A stretch of DNA of 64,000 nucleotides from Agapetus fuscipes (Eukaryota > Arthropoda > Insecta > Trichoptera > Glossosomatidae). Where the stretch lies: assembly GCA_951799405.1 (NCBI GenBank), contig OX637343.1, positions 12,192,524 through 12,256,523 of the forward strand, written 5' to 3'. The notes under the pieces are model-generated. The model was not told the DNA's origin, did no database searches, and saw only the letters and a list, made by a program, of their open reading frames with translations. The translations under genes and the position numbers were made by a program. Below, piece after piece: positions 31,991 through 42,369 of this stretch (positions within the stretch are counted from its first letter, which is position 1; each line of letters opens with the position of its first letter).

Positions 31991-32233
31991 TTCCTTGTCT
32001 ACAAGATTGGTATGAGGCTGACCACGCCTATAATTGAAAATTCGTTCTCTCCGCCAATGTCACCTCTTATTTAAACAAGAGTTGTTAGGTGTAGGTATAT
32101 TATTCATTGGAGATTTATTTTTTAAGTACACATGCTGCATGTTCAAGTTTAAGCGCGAACTTATACGTGTCTGCTTGTGGACGTGCAATTTAACATGCAT
32201 CTTAAATGTTGATATATTTTTGCAACATAGATT
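31991..32233 (+). mobile_element. Diverged T-tail copy
   Basis: TTCCTTGTCTACAAGATTGG, GAGGCTGACCACGCC, AAGCGCGAACTTATACGTGT and TTTTTGCAACATAGATT. Complete but old. Confidence 0.8.
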
Positions 32234-32832
32234 TCAACTTAAAAATAGACTGTATAAAACCATAAAAAAGATTTTCATTAACTTTTTATCCAAAAAATTG
32301 TTAATTTGATAATTTGTTTCATTAAAACTAAAAATTTCCATAGATTTGTTATTCAAATATCCGTTAAAAAAAATAATCCCCATGGCATTTTCCCTACTTC
32401 AGCATTCTAGTATGCAAACTTGTTTAGAATACCTACTCTTAGTATAGTCGGATTTTATTGGAAAACCTGACTTGGCGAATTCCTCGTTGTCTTATTGGGC
32501 TGAGTCAGCGAGACTGGCGCTCAATGTCAACAGCCAGGCGAAAGTGACTCTACAAACTTTAGAGCACCTCCTACATGTAGTGCCACACAAAACCAAACTA
32601 CGAGATGCGCAGAACGTGCTATACGGAGCATTTTTTAAATTTGGATAAAATTTTAAATACCTACGGAATATATTTTTGTACCTACCGATTTTGTAATGTT
32701 ATTATGGAAGCAACACTAAATATTGAAAAATTGAATTTGGAATCATGGTTTATTGATTCGATTAAATTTATAAACCGATTTGAATATCGAACAAAATAAA
32801 TACTTTACATAAAAAAATAAATAATAATAAGT

Positions 32833-33067
32833 AATAATCTAAGTTTAAAATTCATATTGAATGCATGCCCACAAACAGACACGTGTACCTAAGTTCGCAC
32901 TTACAAATGCTGCATGTGTACTTACAGCTAAAAAAGACAAACCTCAAATAAACATAAGCTCTGCAATTTTTGCGGACATTCTCTGAAACAGAGGTGACGT
33001 TAGCAAAGTGAACCATTTTTTTTGAGGCGTGGGTGGTTAGCCTCATACCAACCTATAAGTCAAGGAA
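32833..33067 (-). mobile_element. T-tail copy
   Basis: AATAATCTAAGTTTAAAATTC to ACCAACCTATAAGTCAAGGAA. The TTGCAA.GATATATTAA segment next to the 3' end is deleted; the 5' boundary is standard. Confidence 0.85.
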
Positions 33068-33478
33068 TGCAGCACAACAATCTATTTTAAAACATTTAAA
33101 AAGCAGAGGCGTACCTCGGTATTTTTACAAATACGTGCATACGTGTATTAAAAAAAATCTTCATTGCGGTAGAGCTTTTCAAGTTTTCTTGATTTGTTTG
33201 TTTACACTGATGTAACGCTGTGCGTGCGTAATATTATGCCAGGAGTTGAAAAAAGTCGTTATATTATTACGGATTTACGCACTCCCAAGCTTCTGTCGCA
33301 CGAGAGGGAAAACAAATTTTGTAATGGAATGGTCCGGATCTTGAAAAAATTAGTACGCTTCGTGTATTGCAGGCGACAATCAGTTTTTCTTTTTTCTTAT
33401 TTTTTAATAATATCTAGCAATTATTGTCAAGAGGGCTCTTACCATAAACTGACCGTTATTTTAAAGAATAATGTTATT

Positions 33479-33525
33479 TATACTTTATGGTCTTAGTAAA
33501 AGAGTGACATTGATGAAAAAAATCA
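33479..33525 (+). repeat. Short shared repeat S, copy 1
   Basis: TACTTTATGGTCTTAGTAAA and AGTGACATTGATGAAAAAA recur at 50690-50760 (inverted) and 53353-53420. The family is unidentified. Confidence 0.5.
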
Positions 33526-33694
33526 CGGTTGTACTAATTAATTGCCAAAAATAGATTAACACTGATTGTATGTTATTGTTTGATTTTAAACATATTTCTT
33601 CTCTCATTCCCAATATTGCTACAGTTTTTTTTATACAGAAGACTAAGTTGGCATGTAAATAATTACTTATTTTAGTTTCATCGCAATCTCTTCA

Positions 33695-34170
33695 TGGGGC
33701 TTCCACACGCTTGCGGCAAACGCCTTGAGTCAAGGGCTTGCAAGCGCTTGCAAGCTCTTGGAAAACCAAACAGGGTCATCCACACGCTTGTGCGTGCGTC
33801 TGTGTGTGTTAGAATAAGCAAGCATGGCGGACGTCCAGCTTTTAGCTATAACATTTGGATAAACTTATTTTTATTTAAAAAAAAAAACAAAACAAAAAGA
33901 GAGAAACTAAAAAGAAACGAATAATTCGGCAAAGACGATGGTGGATGATCAAAATTCATAGAAACCGTACCGCACCAGAATGCGCGCGCACAAGTATGTG
34001 TGTGCCTGGCATGCGCATGCGTGAATTCCCTTTGACTTGCGTCAAAAAACCGACTCTGGTCGGATCGGCGACAAGCTGAGCCAAGGCGGCTTAAGCCACG
34101 CCCCCAGCTGAGCCAAACGGCCGTCCACACGCTCGACTTGGCCGAGGTTGGCAAGCGTGTGGAAGCCCCA
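33695..34170. mobile_element. DNA transposon/MITE with 20 bp perfect TIR
   Basis: TGGGGCTTCCACACGCTTGC (33695-33714) is perfectly inverted at 34151-34170 and flanked by TCA on both sides (33692-33694, 34171-34173). Subterminal copies of CCACACGCTTG or CCACACGCTCG near 33779 and 34125, plus GCAAGCGCTTGCAAGC, could be transposase-binding sites. No transposase frame was recognised; superfamily undecided. Confidence 0.75.
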
Positions 34171-34192
34171 TCAGTTGTTTAGAAGTCCTTAA

Positions 34193-34465
34193 GGGCTGTC
34201 CATATATTACGTCATTCGCATTAAAGGGGGGGGGGGGGAGTCTGGTCTTCGGATGATGGCAAATGATGTACGAGTACCAAAAGTGACGTCGTTCTTGTAA
34301 AACCAATTTCTACAAAATATACTAAATATTATGAAAGTAATATAACATTATTAATTATTAAGCTCATCCATTATAACAGCAAGAGGGGGGGGGGTCATTA
34401 GATAATGACTATAGGATGATTGTAAGGGGGGAGGGTCGAAAATCGGCCAAAATCGATGACGTATA
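34193..34465. mobile_element. Probable MITE remnant with G-rich tracts
   Basis: Starts GGGCTGTCCATATATTACGTC, then a G14 tract, GTCTGGTCTTC and further G tracts, ending AAAATCGATGACGTATAC. Terminal ATTACGTCA/TGACGTATAC are loosely inverted. Similar ends are familiar from insect MITEs, but the right terminus is decayed. Confidence 0.45.
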
Positions 34466-34888
34466 CATCCGTTTGATTTTATATATATAGATTAATGTAA
34501 TTATTCCAGAATCATAACTCACGATGTGTTAACTTCTCATTTTAGATTAACCCTTCTTAGCAGGGGCTTACCAGGACGTAAGTGTTGCTCCTGCTTCCCT
34601 AGGCCTCTTACTCTTGTTTGAGAGTTGTACCGCGAAGGGCGCCCCCCGCCCCCCTCCCTGCAGTCCGCAGCGCCGCCCACAAGTGGGTCATGGCCGGGGC
34701 GACCCGATACCGCCCAAGTCTCACTCGCCGCCCATTGTGCTCCGATACAACCTGAGGTCTCGTTAATTACAACAACAAAACACCAACTATTCGCAAAACA
34801 AAAATGACTCGTCGATATTTTTGTTATGCTTCTTGACCTCGAGCTGATCTGTACCTACCACGAGTATAATTGCATACTCTTCTAGACA
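34466..34888. other. GC-rich block, unassigned
   Basis: 34550-34760 is GC-rich and contains a frame with proline/serine-rich composition (34625-34807) but no recognised domain. Confidence 0.25.
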
Positions 34889-35310
34889 ATTGAGAATCGC
34901 AGTGAGGATGTTGTATCCGATTGGAAGTCCATATGGCAGGAGAAAAGGTTTAACAACCAAGATCGGATCACTTTGCTACACCAGGAGGTCCCAGGGTTCA
35001 ATCTTCGGAGAGGACTGTGGACTTCCTTAAATAGGGTCCGCATAGAGCAAGGTCGTTACAACTCCTTGCTCAACAAATGGGGATCAGCTCCATCTCCAGA
35101 GTGTGACTGTGGGGTAGAGAACCAGACTATCCGGCACATAGTGGAGGAGTGCCCCATCAGAAGACACCCTCCTGGCTTGAAAGACCTCCACGAAGCCACG
35201 CCAGGTGCAGTGAAGTGGATGAAGGGCCTAGATCTTCGTTTCTGATGCGGCCTAATAGCCAATAAATTTGTTGGCCATACGAAAAGTAAAATAGTAGTAG
35301 AAAAAAAAAA
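34889..35310 (+). pseudogene. Non-LTR retrotransposon ORF2 C-terminus and poly(A) 3' end
   Basis: One frame runs from about 34889 to TGA 35243-35245: DVVSDWKSIWQEKRFNNQDR, FNLRRGLWTSLNRVRIEQGR, ECDCGVENQTIRHIVEECP and AVKWMKGLDLRF. The C-D-C-G-x(7)-H-x(4)-C pattern with RGLWTSLNR is the zinc-knuckle-like distal end of jockey-type insect ORF2 proteins. A short 3' UTR with AATAAA (35261) ends in poly(A) at 35301-35310. 5' truncated. Confidence 0.75.
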
Positions 35311-35627
35311 CGCAACTAAGCTACACATATAGTGTAACTTCTTGCCGCGTTATCCCCGAAGGGGTCGCATGTGGCGAGTTGAACCTATTTTTTTTCAAGT
35401 AAGGGGGCCGGCCTTACGCAAACCACTTCAATTGAAGTGGAGGTTTCCCAGCTCCCGAGATTGCTGGTAATCATTTTTGTGAAGGCTGAGTAAGCCTTGC
35501 CGGTATTTTATTTTTGGGTTTGAAATAAACACCGAAACGGGAAATCATTTCTGACACCCTCGGTGGCATTCGAACCCGAGCTTTCGGCATGGAATGCAAG
35601 CACTCTACCACCTGAGCTATCGACCGG
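35311..35627 (-). mobile_element. SINE B, full length
   Basis: Minus strand: CCGGTCGATAGCTCAGGTGG with A box, B box GGGTTCGAATGCCACC (one change) near 35570, GTTTCGGTGTTTATTTCAAA, ACCGGCAAGGCTTACTCAGC and the 3' end ACACTATATGTGTAGCTTAG. It abuts the poly(A) of the LINE end at 35310. Confidence 0.95.
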
Positions 35628-36113
35628 ACTAGTAGCATCGCATAAATACAAAGTTTCAGGAAAGATACACCGCACCTGTAGTGAGTGATTTAAGCGCCGT
35701 CAGGGCATTCACGAAATGTTTTACTCTAGGGGTATTAGAGCTGGACGTAAAAAAGCAATTTCAATCTGTTTTTTTCTCGGAACTGTACTTTATTAGTCGC
35801 AAAGAGAAAATAAGGGTCTCGTCAGACGCATCACATTCTGCCGGACAATCTGTGTGAAACCTTTCATACGTCTCCACACACTACTGACTTCCAACCCGGC
35901 GCCGCATAGAAAAAAACAGGGAAAAATCGGTCAGAATAGTGGCATAATCGTATAGTGGGAAATGACAAAAATGTGATGTTTCGTTTCCTATGTAAATCTC
36001 TTTTTCATTATAATTAAGTGTATTTTTAAAAATTAAACTATCGTTGTGAGCAAAACAAGCCTACAGTACCAGTTGATAGCTTAAATAGTAGTCTATGGTG
36101 TGATATAAAAAAC
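35628..36113. other. Unassigned sequence
   Basis: No supported gene or repeat. Confidence 0.3.
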
Positions 36114-36245
36114 GATTTCCCGTTTTAATGTTTGTTTCAAACCCAAAATGACAGTCGGGGCAAGGTTTAATCAGTCTTTACAAGAAATGAAAGCCTGTCC
36201 CACCCCCCAGACGCAGATAGTTCCCAAATTCACGTGAAATATTTG
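36114..36245 (+). mobile_element. Decayed SINE B body
   Basis: CGATTTCCCGTTTTAATGTTTG, TTTCAAACCCAAAATG and CTTTACAAGAAATGAAAGCC are in the order of the SINE B body but strongly diverged. Confidence 0.5.
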
Positions 36246-36860
36246 GCGTATAGCTTGCACCTTATCTGTGAAAGCAAATACATGCTACTCCCCGGTAAGA
36301 AATCACACTACATGTGTAGCTAAGTTGCATCTTGTTTATCTCAAGTGTGACCTTTTATTTTTAACAATTAACGGCTTCTTTTATGTGATAGTGGTTCACA
36401 ATTGCAATGGTGGCGTCTACTATAATATATTTTATACATTTCTGCTTAAACCTTAAATAAATAAACTTCAATAAGTTTGAATAATAAATGGTTTGTCATT
36501 TATTTTATAGAAAATCGATAACTTCATAAAATTAAGAACAGTATTAAATCTACTAAATTAAAATAAAGTTATGGTTACTGCACTGTCGTTAACATGCAAA
36601 GGGTTGGTAAAGCGTTTGTAATACCGCATGTTACGAATCAGAACGTTATATCCTGGAAAATAGTGGTACTTTTAAGTAATTAAAGGATCTTTAGTGATAA
36701 AAACGTGAATAGTTGCAATGACAGCTATATTAAAGGATTGGTATCTTAGTAGAAATATGAGTACCTGCATTAAAATTATTGAACAATTTAGATGTGATGT
36801 ATAAAAGAGTTCTACAATTTTAAAAGCGTTGTTAATTAGTACTTAACTAATTAGTACTAA

Positions 36861-37083
36861 AGTTGGTATGAAGCTGATACTGTAAAAAATGGTTCACTTT
36901 ACCAATGGCACCCCTGTTTCAGGGAAGGTCGGCAAGAGTTGCAGAGGTTATTTTCATTTGAGATTGGGTTTTATATTGTAAGTTCACATACGGCATGTTT
37001 ATGCGCGAACTTAGGCGTGCCTGTTGTAGGAATGCATTTAATATAAATCTTAATTGAAAATTAGATTTTGCAAATTAGATTAT
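36861..37083 (+). mobile_element. T-tail copy
   Basis: AGTTGGTATGAAGCTGATAC through CCCCTGTTTCAGGGAAGGTC and TATGCGCGAACTTAGGCGTG to CAAATTAGATTATAA. The first ~15 bp are missing. Confidence 0.85.
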
Positions 37084-37257
37084 AAAGGACCAAATGTGTT
37101 TCTACACAAATTTCGCATAAATCTTGTATGAAAAGTGCACTTGAAGAAAATATTCTTCCCATTACGCACAATATTGTACGGGTGAGCAGGAAAGGGACAC
37201 ACTTACGTGCTGTTTGTATGGGCGGGTGCGAGTGCGAGCAGGACGGCATGCTTGACC

Positions 37258-37280
37258 TTGTTAACCTAACCTAACCTGAC
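37258..37280. repeat. Short interstitial TTAGG-type run
   Basis: TTAACCTAACCTAACCTGACC holds about three CCTAA units, the insect telomere motif. Three units can arise by chance. Confidence 0.35.
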
Positions 37281-37716
37281 CCAGTTCCCGCCAGAAGCGA
37301 AAAAAAATGGCGGAATTTCATTAGTTGTATTTTTTTGATTGCTTCGCGTCTTCCGGCGGGAAAAATGAGTAATTTCATTTCTTAATCAAGGGATCTTGTG
37401 GAATTTTTTTCCGCTCTCGAGGAAAATAAATCCTTCACCAAGTGACGAATGGCCCCGGCCGGCTGAAGAACCTGAAGGATGACGGAATTTAATACGCTTT
37501 TATGGTTCTCCTCGTATACTTTTAGTGTAGGGCCGATGCGAGAATGCGTCATCACCATTCGGGTATGAAACTTATTTATTTTTACCGATTTGATGATAAG
37601 TCATGTAGGTAATTTAAAATGCTTGTTTCCACGTTTATAAAGAAACATGTTCATAAGAATCTACGATTTTTTCTAGGAATCTAGGAAAAAAACAAGGAAT
37701 ATTCCTTCTTTGAATT

Positions 37717-37797
37717 CCCCTGTTTTAGAGAATGGCAGCATGAGTTGCAGGGGCTATGTTCTTTACATTGTACACGCATGCACTTAGTGCATTATTA
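37717..37797 (+). mobile_element. Possible T-tail fragment
   Basis: CCCCTGTTTTAGAGAATGGC, then GAGTTGCAGGGGCTATGTTC resembles the centre of the T-tail; flanks do not. Confidence 0.45.
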
Positions 37798-38529
37798 CAA
37801 ATTAATATGAATTGCTTACATGTCTTAGTAATTTTGATTATAGATTTTAGATGAAGAAGTTTCGGGATGAGCGTATTCAGCACATATTTTTTTTCATCGG
37901 TAAGGTAGCCAGTCATAAGCCAACGCTAGCCCCTTTGTAAAAAAAATAAACATTATAAATAGTTACTTCTTGAAACAGCTTAAATTGCCTCTAATCTTTC
38001 ATTTCTCTTACTTCATGTAGCTAAAAAATAGAGTCACACAGTAAATTTTTCATCAACGCTGTAAATTCAGACATTTCTTCTCCAGTTCCAACCTTTTATT
38101 ATTCTCAAATGCATAATTCATGCATCATAGTTCCTGTGGTTCCTGCAAATGTCACTTAGGTATTCCAAATTCAAAATTTTGTTGTCATCGGTAACCATGA
38201 CAACCAGTGTTGCAACCCTTTAAAATCAATGTGGCAGTAGGTATTGATTTTCCATTCCGCCGTAAAGACTAGGTATCATATTCTTTATTGACGGCTCACT
38301 TTTCTGACACGGAACACGAAGTTACATGTGTTGCGCGCATGCTTTACATGGGACGGCACATGTCGGCCATGTAACTGAATAATTGAGCTTTGAATATCGG
38401 TCAACTGACGATCGATATGTATGTTTTAGTTATTAAACATTATTTTCAAAAAGGTTTTTATAAAAACTGTTAGAACATTAAAGGCCGGTATGGAGTCTTC
38501 TATCTATAATACATCTTTGACAGTTTATT

Positions 38530-38707
38530 AGTATGGTGGTTAACGCTTCGAGCTCGTATCTAATCAGAAAGTCGTGAGTTCAATTCCCGGTGGAAAGCAA
38601 AAAAATATCATTTTATATACAGCATATAAAATATGCCCTTCGCTAGGTTGAGAAATAATTGCTTAAATAATAATTGGTGTTTTTTATAGCGACGACCAAG
38701 CTCGCAG
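38530..38707 (+). mobile_element. SINE A copy joined head-on to a second copy
   Basis: TGGTGGTTAACGCTTCGAGC head, B-box-like GAGTTCAATTCCC, TATACAGCATATAAAATATG, then CGCTAGGTTGAGAAATAATT and AGCGACGACCAAGCTCGCAG. Its 3' end is replaced at 38708 by the 3' end of an inverted copy. Confidence 0.8.
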
Positions 38708-38781
38708 ATAATAATAATAATATTAGGATGATTTATTTGGTGAGCGCTGTTTTTGTGTGTATCACACCTCAAGAGCCCTCT
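38708..38781 (-). mobile_element. Inverted SINE A 3' end
   Basis: ATAATAATAATAATATTAGG, TGAGCGCTGTTTTTGTGTG and CACACCTCAAGAGCCCTCT. Only the last 74 bp are present. A further scrap (AATATTAGGATAATTTATTT) lies at 38842-38872. Confidence 0.8.
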
Positions 38782-38872
38782 ATTCTTTCTACTCTACTCC
38801 CTTCTATTCTTATTTATCAAGAGATGTCTCTTGATAAATAAGAATATTAGGATAATTTATTTTATAAGCGCT

Positions 38873-39129
38873 CCTTCACTTATAGGTTGGTATGCGGCTG
38901 ACCAACCATGCTGTTGGAAATAGTTCACTTTGACAATGTCACTCCTATTACGGGGAAGGTCGGCAAGAGTTGCAGGGTGTATGCTCATTTGAGATTTGGT
39001 TTTTATATTGTAGGTTCACCTGCGGCATGTGCAAGCGTGAGATTAAACGTGGCTGCTTGTGAGAATGCGTCTAATGTGAATAGGTACCCAATATTACTTA
39101 TATTTGCAACTTAGATTAGGTAAGATTAG
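38873..39129 (+). mobile_element. Full T-tail copy
   Basis: CCTTCACTTATAGGTTGGTA to TTGCAACTTAGATTAGG. Subfamily with GCGGCTGACC. Directly followed by another SINE A scrap. Confidence 0.85.
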
Positions 39130-39178
39130 CGCTGTTTTTGTGTAAATCACACCTCAAGAGCCCTTTGCGAGCTTGGGG
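39130..39178 (-). mobile_element. SINE A 3' fragment
   Basis: GCGCTGTTTTTGTGTAAATC, then CTCAAGAGCCCTTTGCGAGC. Confidence 0.75.
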
Positions 39179-39295
39179 GAGACCTGTAATGATTGCGATT
39201 GGAAAAGTAAAATTAATTTCAAGTGTAATTTCCAGTTGTCTCAATTAGGTACATACATCGATATAAATAATGGTACATAATAAGAGTCGCTGGTA

Positions 39296-39490
39296 TGGTC
39301 GAGCGGATAAGGTGTTGCCACTTGAATTAGCGTTGTTTAATTTTATTTTCAGTCGGTGTTATGGCCGAGGGGGCCAAGTGGGCTGATCTTTCTTGCGTAT
39401 TTAGAATAGAATAACATTGGTTCCATCCCCTGGGTCATTTGACCATAACTTTGACCCTGGTTCAACATATGCCATTTGGTAATTATTAAT
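39296..39490 (+). mobile_element. SINE C copy, rearranged
   Basis: GGTATGGTCGAGCGGATAAG with GTGTTGCCACTTGAATTAGC matches the head at 19783-19926. The B box is missing. A second tRNA-like start, GTGTTATGGCCGAGGGGGCC, follows at 39356. The body ends in AACTTTGACCCTGGTTCAAC and an AATTATTAATTAAT tail. Confidence 0.6.
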
Positions 39491-40473
39491 TAATAATTCA
39501 TTAAAATAAACAATAATGAATTATTAATTGATAATATTAATACCTAACTGTTTCTGGCCAGGCAGAATAGGTTGGTGCAAATCCATTTAAAAAAAGTGAA
39601 AGTCAACGTTAGGGGGACCTGATAAGGCACTAAATGAGGAAGAAGAAGAATATTGACGATTATCTGTCATTAGGCCGCCATATTCATAAATCTATAATCG
39701 TGTATCGTGGTGTCTGTGTATGTGTTGTCTCTCTCACACGTGCACTCACAGTCATTGACTTATGATATCTGTGGACTAGAAATTATTTTAACGGAAATAG
39801 ACAATACACATCTGTTTCAACCTACTTGCGAAAATGGTCATTAGTAAGAAAGAGAACAAAGAACTTCGCAGTTGCATTTCCACGTGTACAAAAAAACTCG
39901 GGCGAATGTAAAAATGCTTTTAGAAAGGTGGCAGTTTTACCGCGTGCGTACTATGCCCGGAGCCGTCCGAACATAGGCGCATGCGGTATAAGTCTTATGA
40001 TCGATAAAATTGACGAATTTTAAAGGAAAACGGAATTATTTTAAGACATTATGGGAAAAAGCAAAAAAAACATAAAATTGTACATGATTTGTACGACTAC
40101 ACAACTGCAACGTTTGACAGGACTGAGACAAATGTGGTAGATAGTATGTATCAATGAAGTAAGTTAGTTTCTGCTCCTCTACGTTCTCTCCACACACAAA
40201 CACACACTCACGCAGGTGTACACGCCCACACCCACACAGTCCCAGCTGTAACCATAAACAAGAGGGAGGTTACATCCCCCCCCACGGTCGATACCCACCC
40301 AGCCCAAGGTCATCCCTCCCCCCTCCAAACTGTACTCTACTGTCAGCGGACATACACACCCACACATACAAATGACACAGCTCCTGGAGTTTTTCTTTAA
40401 ACACTCGCATCCACAGCTTTAAGAAAAACGGTTATTTGGGTGGTTTGGGTGGTAACGGTTACCAAAGGTGGTA

Positions 40474-40803
40474 CGCAACGCAACTAAGCTACACATATAG
40501 TGTAACTTCTTGCCGCGTTATCCCCGAAGGGGTCGCATGTGGCGAGTTGAACCTATTTATTTTTACAGGTAAGGGGGCCGGCCTTACGCCAACCACTTCA
40601 GATGAAGTGGAAGTTTCCCAGCTTCCGAGAGTGCTGGTACTCATTTCTTGTGAAGGCTGAGTAAACCTTGCCGGTATTTTATTTTGGGGTTTGAAATAAA
40701 CACCGAAACGGGAAATCATTTCTGACCCCCTCGCCTCGGTGGGATTCGAACCCGAGCTTTCGGCATGGAATGCGAGCACTCTACCACCTGAGCTATCGAC
40801 CGG
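40474..40803 (-). mobile_element. SINE B, full length and well preserved
   Basis: Minus strand head CCGGTCGATAGCTCAGGTGG, A and B boxes intact (GGGTTCGAATCCC), short GCGAGG duplication after the head, body ACCGGCAAGGTTTACTCAGC, stem CCACTTCATCTGAAGTGG, and 3' end ACACTATATGTGTAGCTTAG with GTTGCGTTGCG. Confidence 0.95.
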
Positions 40804-40864
40804 ATAAATAGGTAAATCTAGGAATTATTTTCTAATATGAATCTCTAATGAATTTCTAATTTTA

Positions 40865-41151
40865 GACCGGTCCGTAGTCTAGTGGTTTCTGCCTCGTAAA
40901 TGGTAGGTTTTGGGTTCGAATTTCGGCGAAGCACAAAAAATATACCATTTATATTTTCAAATATGCTCTTCGCTGGCTTAAAAATTCATAACCCATTACC
41001 AAAAATTGGTCATTAACGGTCCATTCAGCCTTACAGCAACTGGATCTTGCTTGAGAATAGGCGCTTTCGATAGCGACGACCAAGCGCTTGCAGAGGGCTC
41101 TTGATTCACACGAGACAGCGCTCACCAAATAATCCTAATATTATTATTGTT
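40865..41151 (+). mobile_element. SINE A, full length
   Basis: GACCGGTCCGTAGTCTAGTG head, B box GGGTTCGAATTTCGGC (~40912), GCACAAAAAATATACCATTT, CAGCCTTACAGCAACTGG, GCGACGACCAAGCGCTTGCA, GAGGGCTCTTGATTCACACG, ACAGCGCTCACCAAAT and a TAATATTATTATTG end. A short deletion affects GAGGTGTG. Confidence 0.95.
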
Positions 41152-41483
41152 AACTATCTTCCGTCCTATCTTACTGTACCGCAAGAACGCTACGCTAGCT
41201 AGTAAGTCAGTAGGTCTGTTTGGCAAACAAAGCCTTCAGTACACTACAATATAGCGTGACATAGAGTCATAGACCACCCCTGCCTCGCGTAACAGAAATA
41301 TATGAAATGGGGGTCGAGCTCAGTGCAGCGTCGTGCACTCTGCAAACTTGGTATCTTCAACATTTCGCGAATACTTTTGATTTCACTTCCGAGTTATGAA
41401 TTTCACAAAGTAAAATGAGTGAAGTATAAGTTAGGTGCAGCCCGTGAGAAACATATTCAGCTTAAAAGTCGTGGGCAGCCAAA

Positions 41484-42000
41484 GAAGCATTTCAACCGCT
41501 TTCAATCTGTGTTAAATTCAGCAGCAAGGCTTATATTCGAGATATCCAAATTCGCTCACATCACTCCGCTGTTAAAAAAACTACACTGGCTTCGTTTCCC
41601 GGAGAGGGTGGTCTACCGTGTTTGTCTGATGGTATATAAAGCCATCAATGGCGTGGCTCCACCTTATCTGACTGACATGATTTCGCCTGTTGAGATGGGT
41701 GTGAGGAGGCAGACACTCAGATCTGCGGGCGATGGTGCAATCAATTTGGTTCAGCCGCACCGTCAGATCCGTACAAATTTTGGAGACCGTGCTTTCTGTG
41801 TTGCGGGTCCGGTGGAGTGGAACAGACTGCCATACCACCCGGAGTGAAGAACTCCAAATCTATGGGCATATTTCGCGGAGCTCTCAAGACGCACCTTTTC
41901 AAAAAGTCTTATCCGTGATCGGAGAGGGCCCTTGAGGTGTGACACACACAAAAACAGCGCTCTCTTATCATGTGCAATTAAAGAAATAAATAAGGCTGAT
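41484..42000 (+). pseudogene. CR1/L2-like LINE 3' end, likely SINE A partner family
   Basis: Frame 41419-41847 carries FNRFQSVLNSAARLIFEISK, FAHITPLLKKLHWLRFPERV, MVYKAINGVAPPYLTDMI, RQTLRSAGDGAINLVQPH and FGDRAFCVAGPVEWNRLPYH. A frameshift follows and coding continues to FRGALKTHLFKKSYP-like sequence (~41870-41918). The 3' UTR (41922-41962) reads GAGAGGGCCCTTGAGGTGTG, then ACACACACAAAAACAGCGCTC, nearly identical to the SINE A 3' end. AATAAA near 41985 and an (AT)n tail follow. Confidence 0.85.
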
Positions 42001-42021
42001 ATATATATATATATATATATA
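42001..42021. repeat. (AT)n microsatellite
   Basis: About ten AT units directly after the LINE 3' end; probably its original microsatellite tail. Confidence 0.8.
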
Positions 42022-42369
42022 ATCTATCATCTAAGTTCTTCGTGCTTGCTTTTTGTTTATTCCCACTCTGTTGCAGATTATAAAATTAGTTAAAATACGA
42101 TCCACGATTCACTACGATTAAGCTACGATCTGTAATCTAAGTTGCACAGAAAGAGATTTAAGTAAGCATGTATACAATATTTTGGGTAAGTTTCATCTGA
42201 ATTTTTTTCAGTAGTTTAGGAGATAATACAGGATAAACTGGGATAAACAAACTAAGAAACAAACAAACAAATATATTCTTATTTTTATTTATGTTGATAG
42301 ATTAACTCTGTAAGTGTTTACTTGTAAAAAAAACCATGTTTACGGTTACGGGAAGAGTAAAAATTATTA

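Noticed and set aside
9743..33067. CRISPR-like array because of many ~250 bp repeats
   Set aside because: Copies are dispersed, in both orientations and of retroelement type; nothing resembles a 24-40 bp repeat/spacer array, and the sequence is eukaryotic.
35570..35627. tRNA gene
   Set aside because: A and B boxes are good, but the sequence continues into SINE B body and the same head occurs in about ten copies. It is a SINE promoter.
37258..37280. Interstitial telomere array
   Set aside because: Only about three CCTAA units; too short to distinguish from chance.
40865..40935. tRNA gene in SINE A head
   Set aside because: Acceptor stem does not close and the body is repeated throughout the window.
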